From: Thermus sp. LT1-2-5
GTDB lineage: Bacteria; Deinococcota; Deinococci; Deinococcales; Thermaceae
Direction of reading: 5' to 3'
NCBI RefSeq assembly: GCF_040363165.1
Contig: NZ_BSRG01000003.1
Location: forward strand, 1-64,000
Length of the DNA: 64,000 bases
Position numbers and translations under genes: made by a program. The notes beneath the pieces were generated by a model. It was not told where the DNA came from, searched no databases, and saw only the letters and a list, made by a program, of their open reading frames with translations. Each line of letters starts with the position of its first letter. Position 1 is the first letter of the stretch. Positions 51,396 to 58,008 of the stretch are shown here, piece after piece.

Positions 51396-52462
51396 GCCTC
51401 CTCCCGGACCGACCCTGCCCGCTTCCGATGTAGCCTCCCCGAAGTAACGGTGTACAAAGGAGCCTGTCGAGGCGTCTCAAGCCTAAGGAGCTCTGAAAGG
51501 CGTCCATCGCTGACTGCAGGTGTGACCAAGCTGCCCTGAGAGTAGGCTAGAGCTGATAGAATCAGCAGTTGGCCCACCCGGCCGGTTTCGATATAGAGGT
51601 TCCTCAGCGCACGGTCATGGCGGTAGAGCCATTGATATTGCCACATATCAGCAACAATCACGATTGTCCAATTTGCCCAACGCGGGGAGGGCATGTCGAA
51701 CATCACTTTTTCCATTTCCGAGCGCAGATCGCCGAGAAAGACCTCTGTCAGAGAGTGCGCTACTACATCATAAAAGTATACACCTGGTTGGAGCCCTTCC
51801 ACATTATACACCACCACATAGAAATCCAGAGCTACGCCGTAACTAATCAGGTAATCACGCCCCTTTGACCTCTTTAGGTTTCGTAGCCGGCGCAGACGCT
51901 GTAACCCCCACCACAGGGTGCCACTCAGGCGATTGAGGGAAACGCTCCCTTCCGCGTACCGCCGAACGGTCCTGCGCTTTAAAAGTAGCTCACCGAGAAG
52001 ACTCGCTCTTGGTAGGCGTGGCTGGGGTGTTAGCTTGTGCTGGCGGCCGCTGACGGTGATACGGGCAGGGGGCTCCTGCTCCGATAGGTATTCCGCGATG
52101 ATGCGGTCACGAATTTGCCCATCTGGGTCGTTTTGATCGGCGTAAGGAATCTGCCGTGACCAAAGGTAGAATTCGAGCGAGGGATGCCACCCCCGTTTCC
52201 TCCAGTGGTCCAGAAGGGCCTCTTCGCGAGTTGCACGAGGTTCGCCTAGAATACCGGCATTCCTTAGAACATGCTGCACCTGGGTCGAGCGGGTATTAGC
52301 AGGTTTACGCCCAGCCATTACTAGCAAAAAATCCTCCAATGCTTCGATCTGTACTGTGAAGCGTTTGCCATGCCAAGCATCGGAGAGCAGCACCGTATCT
52401 TCCCCTTCTATCCAGGGTCGGATAGATAGTGTAGATGACAATTCATTGAGAACAGAAGCCAT
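51392..52462 (-). CDS. SagB-like nitroreductase (long form)
   Basis: A 356-residue protein. Residues 1-140 form an N-terminal extension with FYLWSRQIPYADQNDPDGQI. Residues 150-356 are a SagB/ThcOx-type FMN nitroreductase, with the flavin-binding LLKRRTVRRYAEGSVSLNRL at 160-179, YNVEGLQPGVYFYDVVAHSL, and ETGRVGQLLILSALAYSQGS. The usual PSGG-x-x-HP flavin loop is missing, replaced by YLISYGVALDFY. SagB enzymes dehydrogenate azolines to azoles in modified peptides. ATG 52462 is chosen for GGAGGG 4 bases upstream; an upstream start at 52489 is possible. Confidence 0.82.
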   Translation of the reverse strand: MASVLNELSSTLSIRPWIEGEDTVLLSDAWHGKRFTVQIEALEDFLLVMAGRKPANTRSTQVQHVLRNAGILGEPRATREEALLDHWRKRGWHPSLEFYLWSRQIPYADQNDPDGQIRDRIIAEYLSEQEPPARITVSGRQHKLTPQPRLPRASLLGELLLKRRTVRRYAEGSVSLNRLSGTLWWGLQRLRRLRNLKRSKGRDYLISYGVALDFYVVVYNVEGLQPGVYFYDVVAHSLTEVFLGDLRSEMEKVMFDMPSPRWANWTIVIVADMWQYQWLYRHDRALRNLYIETGRVGQLLILSALAYSQGSLVTPAVSDGRLSELLRLETPRQAPLYTVTSGRLHRKRAGSVREEA

Positions 52463-52473
52463 CAAACCCTCCT

Positions 52474-53079
52474 TCAACCAACAGCGCAAGCGAGCATATA
52501 ACCCTCCTCAAGCGGGTTAAGGCCGAGCTTTGCCTCTATAGCTTGATCATTGTTCCCGTACTGGGTAAAACAGCGTATCCCATTCGCTGCACACACGAGC
52601 TCGAAGGTCTCAATAAGGTGGCCCGCATCCATATGTACTGTCCGAAAAGTGCGTGGCTCCCTATAACGATACATATTCCTTTCAAAAACGCAGGTCACAA
52701 TGACGATGGCCGCCACCGGAAACGGCGCACGGCCATAGGTTGCCGGAAACAGCGTGACTAGCTCTGCTGAATCTACTTTTTCTTCCCGCATGAGCTCGAG
52801 CACTCGAGCTCCAAAGTCAAGGTGGTACCAACCTTGCGGTAAACCCTCTATATTGCGAACCAGAACATATGTTTCGGACGGATGACGTGCCCCTCCAGAC
52901 GGGCTCGTTCGGCGAAAAAGTGGTGCGCCTTTCCAGGGAACCGGTATTGTTCCAGTATAGTTGAAGCTAATGGACAGTGCAGCCAAAAATCGATCTTTTG
53001 AAAGGGTCCCGACAGGGACAGTTCCAGCAATGACTTCCTCAAAGGTGGACGGCGCATCAGCCGGTTTCGGGGCACCCAT
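52474..53079 (-). CDS. SagB-like nitroreductase (short form)
   Basis: A 201-residue nitroreductase domain. It has the SagB flavin loop RRTSPSGGARHPSETYVLVR at residues 56-75, NIEGLPQGWYHLDFGARVLE, then IVIVTCVFERNMYRYREPRT, and the C-terminal MDAGHLIETFELVCAANGIR. The N-terminal RRS-x-R flavin motif is absent, the reverse of the situation in the long form. The two may form a heterodimer that completes both flavin sites. ATG 53079, with AAGAGGA upstream, is the first start after an in-frame TAG. It begins 13 bp from the truncated integrase, so it is the first gene of the operon as preserved. Confidence 0.8.
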   Translation of the reverse strand: MGAPKPADAPSTFEEVIAGTVPVGTLSKDRFLAALSISFNYTGTIPVPWKGAPLFRRTSPSGGARHPSETYVLVRNIEGLPQGWYHLDFGARVLELMREEKVDSAELVTLFPATYGRAPFPVAAIVIVTCVFERNMYRYREPRTFRTVHMDAGHLIETFELVCAANGIRCFTQYGNNDQAIEAKLGLNPLEEGYMLACAVG

Positions 53080-53091
53080 GGGGATCCTCTT

Positions 53092-53238
53092 AACCGCAAA
53101 CTCGCCGCCGCCCTAGCAGGCCATAAAACCCTCTCCACCACCCTCAAGCACTACACCCACATCTCCCAAGAAGAACTCAAATCCACCCTCCGCTCCCTTC
53201 AGATCCTGCCAAAGGACAATAACCCCCAAGGCGATTGA
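53092..53238 (+). pseudogene. Tyrosine recombinase (integrase), C-terminal fragment
   Basis: The plus-strand frame NRKLAAALAGHKTLSTTLKH, YTHISQEELKSTLRSLQIL ends at TGA 53236-53238. It includes the conserved GHKTLSTTLKHYTH with the catalytic His and Tyr of phage-type integrases. The remaining N-terminal three quarters are gone, replaced by the nitroreductase gene. It abuts the attachment site, as expected for an island integrase. Confidence 0.85.
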
Positions 53239-53256
53239 GGGTAGATTGAGGGTAAG
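53234..53256. repeat. Right copy of the 23-bp end repeat
   Basis: Identical to 24417-24439 near the other island end. It contains TTGAGGGTA twice and overlaps the integrase stop codon. Confidence 0.75.
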
Positions 53257-53262
53257 CCCCAA

Positions 53263-53294
53263 CGAAAAACCCCGGGGTTGTCCCGGGGTTTTCG
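53263..53294 (-). terminator. Terminator downstream of tRNA-Val
   Basis: Stem CGAAAA-CCCCGGG with CCCGGGGTTTTCG, one bulged base, followed by a T-rich run on the minus strand. It replaces the terminator now stranded at 24224-24249. Confidence 0.7.
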
Positions 53295-53307
53295 CCGTTC
53301 TGGAACT

Positions 53308-53384
53308 TGGTGGGCGCGAGTGGACTTGAACCACCGACCCCTACCGTGTCAAGGTAGTGCTCTGGCCACCTGAGCTACGCGCCC
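53308..53384 (-). tRNA. tRNA-Val (anticodon GAC)
   Basis: Seventy-seven bases fold as a full cloverleaf: acceptor GGGCGCG with CGCGCCC, D arm GCTC/GAGC, anticodon arm CTACC-TTGACAC-GGTAG with anticodon GAC, T arm with GGTTCAAGTCC, and encoded CCA. Its 3' 46 bases (53308-53353) are the attR core of the island. It reads GTC and GTT valine codons by wobble at the first anticodon base. Confidence 0.96.
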
Positions 53385-53391
53385 GCGCTTT

Positions 53392-53466
<75 letters not shown>

Positions 53467-53549
53467 AAGCCGTAAGGTAGCTTAGCACGGGGCCACGAGG
53501 AGTGTCAAGAAAACCCATAACCAAGGGAAAGGTGCTATGATGCCAGGCA

Positions 53550-54980
53550 ATGAGCGAGGTCTTCGTGCGCCTCAAGCGGGGGCGGTGGCCCTTCTCCAAG
53601 GGGCTATTGGTGGAGGCGCTTTTGCCCTTGGGGGTGCCCCTCGAGGCCGCCCAGGCCCTGGCCCACACGGTGGAAGAGCGGCTCAAGGCGGAAGGCTACC
53701 AGGAGGTGACCCCCCGGCGCCTCCGCCAGGTGTTCTTGGAGGAGGTGGGCAAGGCCCTGGGCCAGGAGGCGGCGGAGACCCTGGCCCGCAAGACCCTCCC
53801 CTTTGAGGAGATCCTGGTCCTGGCAGGCCATCGGCGCCGCCCCTTCTCCAAGGGGCTTTTGGCGCGAAGCCTGGAGGAGGCGGGGCTTTCCCTCAAGGAA
53901 GCCCACGAGCTGGCCAAAAGGGTGGAAGAGCGCCTGCGGGCCGAGGGCATCAAGCAGATTTCCGCCCGCCGCCTGGAAGAGGTGGTGGCGCAGGAGGTGG
54001 GCCGGGTAAAGGGTCAGGCGGCCAAGCGGCGCTACCTGGAACGCCGGGCCTTCGCCGGGGAGCTTTTCGTGGAGGAAGAGGGCGGTGAACCCCGCATGCC
54101 CTTTTCCAAGGGCATCCTGGCCCAGTCCCTCATGGGCATCGGCCTTTCCCCCGAGCAAGCCTACCGCCTGGCCCGGGAGATCGAAGGGTCGCTTAGGCGG
54201 GCGGGCATCCAGGTCATACGGCGCCCGGAGCTGAGGGAAAGGGTCCACCAAGCCCTGCTCAAGGAGGCAGGGGAGGAGGTGGCCCGGCGCTACCTCCTCC
54301 TGAGGCACCTGCGCTGGAGCGCCCGCCCGGTGCACATCCTCATCGGGGGAGTGACGGGGGTGGGCAAGAGCGTCTTGGCCTCGGCCTTGGCCTACCGCCT
54401 GGGCATCACCCACATCGTTCCCTCAGACGCCGTGCGGGAGGTCTTCCGCGCCTCCTTGTCCAAAGACCTCCTCCCCACCTTGCACCTTTCCACCTTCGAG
54501 GCCTGGAAGGCCCTCATGCCCGAGCTTTCCGAGGAAAGCCACGAGGCCAGGGTCCTCCGAGGCTTTTTGGACCAGGTGGCCCGGGTGGCGGTGGGCCTCA
54601 GGGCCATCCAGGAAAGGAGCGCCTTGGAGGGCACCTCCATCGTTTTGGAGGGGGTACACGTGGTGCCGCGCTACCTGGGACACCCCTACCAGGACCGGGT
54701 CTTCACCGTGCCCATGCTGGTCTACCTGCAAGACGAGAAGCTCCACCAGGACCGCTTCCACCTGCGGGACAAGGAAACGGGCCACGCCCGTCCCAAGGAC
54801 AAGTACCTGGCCCACTTCGCCGAGATCCGCCTCATCCAAGACCACCTCCTCCGCTGGGCCCAGGAGGAAGGCGTCCCCACCATTCCCGGGGAGGACTTGG
54901 ACGAAGCGGTGGAAAAGGCCTTTGAGGTGCTGGTGGCTTACCTCGAGGCCCAGGGCCAGGCGGAGGTGGGCCGTGCTTGA
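53550..54980 (+). CDS. 2-phosphoglycerate kinase with three ATP-cone domains
   Basis: A 476-residue protein. Three successive ATP-cone-like domains start with the same phosphate-binding string PFSKG (near residues 14, 98 and 189), each followed by a helix and an R-R-L segment (for example RWPFSKGLLVEALLPLGVPL). A P-loop kinase follows: Walker A GGVTGVGKS near 270, VPSDAVREVFRASLSK, and HVVPRYLGHPYQ. This matches the 2-phosphoglycerate kinase family, the first step to cyclic 2,3-diphosphoglycerate in methanogens; in Thermus the product's role is less clear. TATGAT ends 8 bases before ATG, suggesting a near-leaderless mRNA. The next gene overlaps its stop. Confidence 0.85.
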   Translation: MSEVFVRLKRGRWPFSKGLLVEALLPLGVPLEAAQALAHTVEERLKAEGYQEVTPRRLRQVFLEEVGKALGQEAAETLARKTLPFEEILVLAGHRRRPFSKGLLARSLEEAGLSLKEAHELAKRVEERLRAEGIKQISARRLEEVVAQEVGRVKGQAAKRRYLERRAFAGELFVEEEGGEPRMPFSKGILAQSLMGIGLSPEQAYRLAREIEGSLRRAGIQVIRRPELRERVHQALLKEAGEEVARRYLLLRHLRWSARPVHILIGGVTGVGKSVLASALAYRLGITHIVPSDAVREVFRASLSKDLLPTLHLSTFEAWKALMPELSEESHEARVLRGFLDQVARVAVGLRAIQERSALEGTSIVLEGVHVVPRYLGHPYQDRVFTVPMLVYLQDEKLHQDRFHLRDKETGHARPKDKYLAHFAEIRLIQDHLLRWAQEEGVPTIPGEDLDEAVEKAFEVLVAYLEAQGQAEVGRA

Positions 54981-55311
54981 GGCCCTGGCCTTTGCCTTGC
55001 TCCTGGCCCTGGCCTTCCGCTTGGAAAGGCGCCTGCCCCTTTGGGTGCTGGGGATCTGGCTCAACCTGGTCTTCTTCGTCTACCAAAACGAGCTGGGCTC
55101 GGGCTGGCTCGCCTACCTTCGGGGCCTGGGGGCAGGGCTCTTCCTGGCGGCGGGCTACGGGCGGGCGGACTTGGCCTGGGCCCTCACCCCTTGGCCCCTC
55201 CTCCTCTACCTGCGGCTGGACGTGCGGGAATTCGTCCTCTACCTCCCCGCCTTGGGAGAGGGAATGCTCTTGGGAAGCCTCCTCTACCTAGCGGGTTTCC
55301 GCAAGCGGTAG
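54973..55311 (+). CDS. Small membrane protein, 112 residues
   Basis: Hydrophobic throughout with about four spans (LALAFRLERRLPLWVLGIWL, GSGWLAYLRGLGAGLFLAAG, ALTPWPLLLYLRLDVREFVL). GTG 54973 overlaps the kinase stop, so the two are coupled. Not recognised. The last 28 bp overlap the convergent membrane-protein gene. Confidence 0.6.
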   Translation: MLEALAFALLLALAFRLERRLPLWVLGIWLNLVFFVYQNELGSGWLAYLRGLGAGLFLAAGYGRADLAWALTPWPLLLYLRLDVREFVLYLPALGEGMLLGSLLYLAGFRKR

Positions 55312-55580
55312 AGGAGGTAGGGAAGCCCCACCCCCACCAGGCCCCCCAGGAGGAAGGGCCAAGGATGGCCAAAGAAGAGCTGAAGGAGAAAAAGCACCCC
55401 GTAAAGCCCAAGGAAAAAGGGCACCCAAAAGGGCTTTTCCCCGTAGGCCACCCCCATGGTGCCCACGAATAGGCCCACGGCCAAGGCCATTCCTTCCTGG
55501 TTCGGGCGCAGGAAGAGGAAGTAGGCGTATAGGGCCACACCGAGAAGGGCCAAGGACTGGGAAAGGCGGTTGGGGTTCAT
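55284..55580 (-). CDS. Small membrane protein, 98 residues
   Basis: Three to four spans (LALLGVALYAYFLFLRPNQE, MALAVGLFVGTMGVAYG, FWVPFFLGLYGVLFLLQLFF). Not recognised. ATG 55580 overlaps the stop of the preceding gene (ATGA), making it the last gene of the hom-thrC transcript. Confidence 0.65.
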   Translation of the reverse strand: MNPNRLSQSLALLGVALYAYFLFLRPNQEGMALAVGLFVGTMGVAYGEKPFWVPFFLGLYGVLFLLQLFFGHPWPFLLGGLVGVGLPYLLYRLRKPAR

Positions 55581-55891
55581 TCCCGGACGAAGCGGCGGAC
55601 CCAAAGCTGGGAGAGGGCCAAGGCCACCCCGCCCCAGGCCACCTGGGGCTCCCGCCCCAAGAAGCCCATGACCGCCGAGAACACCCCCGCCACCAGAAAG
55701 AAGGGCACGTACTTGGGGTTCACGGTAAGCCCCAGGACAAAGGCCACCAAAAACCCCGCCACCCCCGGGGGCAGGCTCGCCCCCAGGGCCAGGAACAGGA
55801 GCATGAGGGCAATGGTGATGGCCCCCGCCAGATAGTAGGCCCCGGGAAAGGGCTCGGGCACCTTTTTGCGCGCGCGCTTGGCCTCCGGCAT
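55577..55891 (-). CDS. Small membrane protein, 104 residues
   Basis: A basic N-terminus (EAKRARKKVPEP) and three spans (YYLAGAITIALMLLFLALGA, GVAGFLVAFVLGLTV, FFLVAGVFSAVMGFLG). Not recognised. It begins 9 bp after thrC and overlaps the next gene. Confidence 0.65.
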   Translation of the reverse strand: MPEAKRARKKVPEPFPGAYYLAGAITIALMLLFLALGASLPPGVAGFLVAFVLGLTVNPKYVPFFLVAGVFSAVMGFLGREPQVAWGGVALALSQLWVRRFVRE

Positions 55892-55900
55892 ACCCGAAGC

Positions 55901-56956
55901 CTACCAAAGGCCTGCGGCTTTCGCCACCGCCTCGAGGGTAGCGGGCACCGGGGGGTCAAGCCGGGCCACCCGCTCTGCGGTGGCGGGGTCCTTGAGCCCG
56001 TGGCCGGTGAGGGTGAGGACCACAGTGCTTCCCGGCTCCAGGCGGCCCTCCCTAAGGAGCTTCCACACCCCGGCCATGGCCGCGGCGCTGGCGGGCTCGC
56101 AGAAGAGGCCCTCCTCCGCCGCCAGGTAGCGGTAGGCGGCCAGGATCTCCTCGTCCGTCACCGCCTCTATGAGCCCCCCCGACTCCTCCTTGGCCCGCAC
56201 CGCCCCCTCCCAGCTCGCCGGGTTGCCGATGCGGATGGCGGTGGCCAGGGTTTCCGGCCTCTCCACCGGCCGGCCCAGGACCAAGGGGGCCGCCCCCGCC
56301 GCCTGGAAGCCCAGCATCTTGGGAAGCCGTTTGGCCTTTCCCAAGGCGTGGTACTCCTTGTAGCCCTGCCAGTGGGCGGTGATGTTCCCAGCGTTCCCCA
56401 CGGGGAGGGCGTGGTAGTGGGGAGCGTCCCCCAGCTCGTCCACCACCTCAAAGGCCAGGGTCTTCTGGCCCTCTAACCGGAAGGGGTTCACGGAGTTCAC
56501 CAAGGCCACGGGGTAGCGCTCCGTGAGCTCACGGGTGAGGCGGAGGGCCTCATCGAAGTTTCCCTCCACCTGGACGATGCGGGCCCCGTGGACCAGGCTC
56601 TGGGCCACCTTGCCCAGGGCCACGTACCCTGCGGGCAGGACCACGATGGCCTTAATTCCCGCCCGGGCGGCGTAGGCGGCGGCCGAGGCGGCGGTGTTGC
56701 CGGTGCTGGCGCAGGCGATGGCCTCCGCCCCCGCCTCCACCGCCTTGGACACCGCCAGGGTCATCCCCCGGTCCTTGAAGCTCCCCGTGGGGTTTAGGCC
56801 CTCGTACTTGGCGAAAAGCCGGATGCCTCGTTCCCGAGCCTCCTTGGGGCCCCTTAGGGGGACTAAGGGGGTGAAGCCCTCCAGGAGGCTGATCACCGGC
56901 GTCTTCTCCGAGACGGGCAGGTAGGCCCGGTAGCGCTCAATGAGGGGGAGGCGCAT
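55901..56956 (-). CDS. thrC: Threonine synthase
   Basis: A 351-residue fold-type II PLP enzyme converting O-phosphohomoserine to threonine. The PLP lysine is in GLNPTGSFKDRGMTLAVSKA near residue 60; ACASTGNTAASAAAYAARAG is the asparagine loop, and LPVGNAGNITAHWQGYKEY is the phosphate-binding glycine loop. The Thermus enzyme is this same short form. It lies 24 bp after hom. Confidence 0.96.
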   Translation of the reverse strand: MRLPLIERYRAYLPVSEKTPVISLLEGFTPLVPLRGPKEARERGIRLFAKYEGLNPTGSFKDRGMTLAVSKAVEAGAEAIACASTGNTAASAAAYAARAGIKAIVVLPAGYVALGKVAQSLVHGARIVQVEGNFDEALRLTRELTERYPVALVNSVNPFRLEGQKTLAFEVVDELGDAPHYHALPVGNAGNITAHWQGYKEYHALGKAKRLPKMLGFQAAGAAPLVLGRPVERPETLATAIRIGNPASWEGAVRAKEESGGLIEAVTDEEILAAYRYLAAEEGLFCEPASAAAMAGVWKLLREGRLEPGSTVVLTLTGHGLKDPATAERVARLDPPVPATLEAVAKAAGLW

Positions 56957-56980
56957 GGGGATATGCTCCCAGGGAGAGGG

Positions 56981-57985
56981 CTAGCGGGTCAAGGCCTCGA
57001 GGAAAGGGCTCCCCTCCGCCAAGGGGGGCCTGGCCCGGAAAGCGGGCAGGTGGCCCGGGGCCCCGGAGAGGAGGCGGAGGAGGTCGGCGAAAAGCCCGCT
57101 GGCCGTGGCCCCACCCCCCGCCCCAGGGCCGGTGACGAAGGCCTCCCCCAGGGGCCGGGTCCGCACCCAAAGGGCGTTGCCCCGGGCCTGGGCCAGGGGG
57201 TGCTCCAGGGGGAGGAGGCTTGGGGCCACCCTCGCCCGCCACCTGCCCCCTTCCCCGTAGAGGCTCGCCAAAAGGCGCACCCGCTGGCCCTGGGCCGCCG
57301 CCTCCTGGAGAAGCTCCGGGGTGAGGCCCGTGATGCCCCGGGACTCCACCGCCCCAAAGGGAAAGGCGGGGTCCACCAGAAGGCGGGCCAGGAGGGTGAG
57401 CTTGTGGGCGGCGTCTATCCCCTCCACGTCCAGGGTGGGATCCGCCTCGGCGTAGCCCAGGCGCTGGGCCTCGGCCAGGGCCTCTGCGTAGGTCCGGCCC
57501 CTTTCCATCTCTTGGAGGATGTAGAGAGTGGTGCCGTTCAGGATGCCGTGGAGCTCCAGAACCTCGCTTCCCCTGAGGGTTTCCAAAAAGGAAAGGGCAG
57601 GGGTGCCCGCCATGACGCTGGCCTCGTGGTAGATGAGGCCCTCCTCGGCGAAGGGGCGAAGGGCGTCCCAGGCCTCCGCCAAAAGGGCCTTGTTGGCGGT
57701 GATGAGGGGGATGCCCGCCTCCAGGGCGGGGAGGACGAGCCTTAGGGGGGCCTCCACCCCCCCGAGGGCCTCCACCACCACGTCCGCCTCCAGGAGGTCA
57801 AAGGGCTCCACCCGTAGGAAGGCCTCGGGGATGCCCCGGGGCTTCTTGGGGTCCCGCACCAGTACCCCAAGGAAGCGGGGGGTAAAGCCCAAGGCGGCGA
57901 GCTCCTCCTCCCGCTCCTGGACCAAGGCGTAAAAGGCGCTTCCCACGGTACCGCCCCCGAGGAGGGCGAGGTTGAGCCGTTCCAT
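56981..57985 (-). CDS. hom: Homoserine dehydrogenase
   Basis: A 334-residue NAD(P)-dependent enzyme reducing aspartate semialdehyde to homoserine. The Rossmann start NLALLGGGTVGSAFYALV, VVVEALGGVEAPLRLVLPAL, ITANKALLAEAW, and the catalytic-region GTTLYILQEMERGRTYAEAL and YAEADPTLDVEGIDAAHKL are all present. No C-terminal ACT domain, so feedback control by threonine may be absent. TATAAT ends 7 bases before ATG 57985, pointing to a leaderless mRNA. It forms an operon with thrC. Confidence 0.95.
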   Translation of the reverse strand: MERLNLALLGGGTVGSAFYALVQEREEELAALGFTPRFLGVLVRDPKKPRGIPEAFLRVEPFDLLEADVVVEALGGVEAPLRLVLPALEAGIPLITANKALLAEAWDALRPFAEEGLIYHEASVMAGTPALSFLETLRGSEVLELHGILNGTTLYILQEMERGRTYAEALAEAQRLGYAEADPTLDVEGIDAAHKLTLLARLLVDPAFPFGAVESRGITGLTPELLQEAAAQGQRVRLLASLYGEGGRWRARVAPSLLPLEHPLAQARGNALWVRTRPLGEAFVTGPGAGGGATASGLFADLLRLLSGAPGHLPAFRARPPLAEGSPFLEALTR

Positions 57986-58008
57986 GAAAGGGATTATAGG
58001 CTAAGGGG

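Larger units (their letters stand above)
24254..53353. mobile_element. 29-kb genomic island bounded by tRNA-Val direct repeats
   Basis: The 46 bases at 24254-24299 equal 53308-53353, the 3' part of an intact tRNA-Val. Both copies point the same way, and the displaced 3' fragment is at the far end, which is the geometry left by a tyrosine recombinase. A truncated recombinase lies at 53092-53238, beside the intact tRNA. The interval carries a cI-like repressor, a restriction-modification enzyme, several IS elements, plasmid-like sequences, and genes of distinctly lower G+C. The core gene valS also lies inside, so the interval is composite. Excision seems impaired because the integrase is broken. 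Confidence 0.8.

Noticed and set aside
53113-53334. Precursor-peptide gene upstream of the nitroreductase operon (minus strand)
   Set aside because: The only open frame there is the antisense of the integrase fragment and terminator, without a ribosome-binding site.
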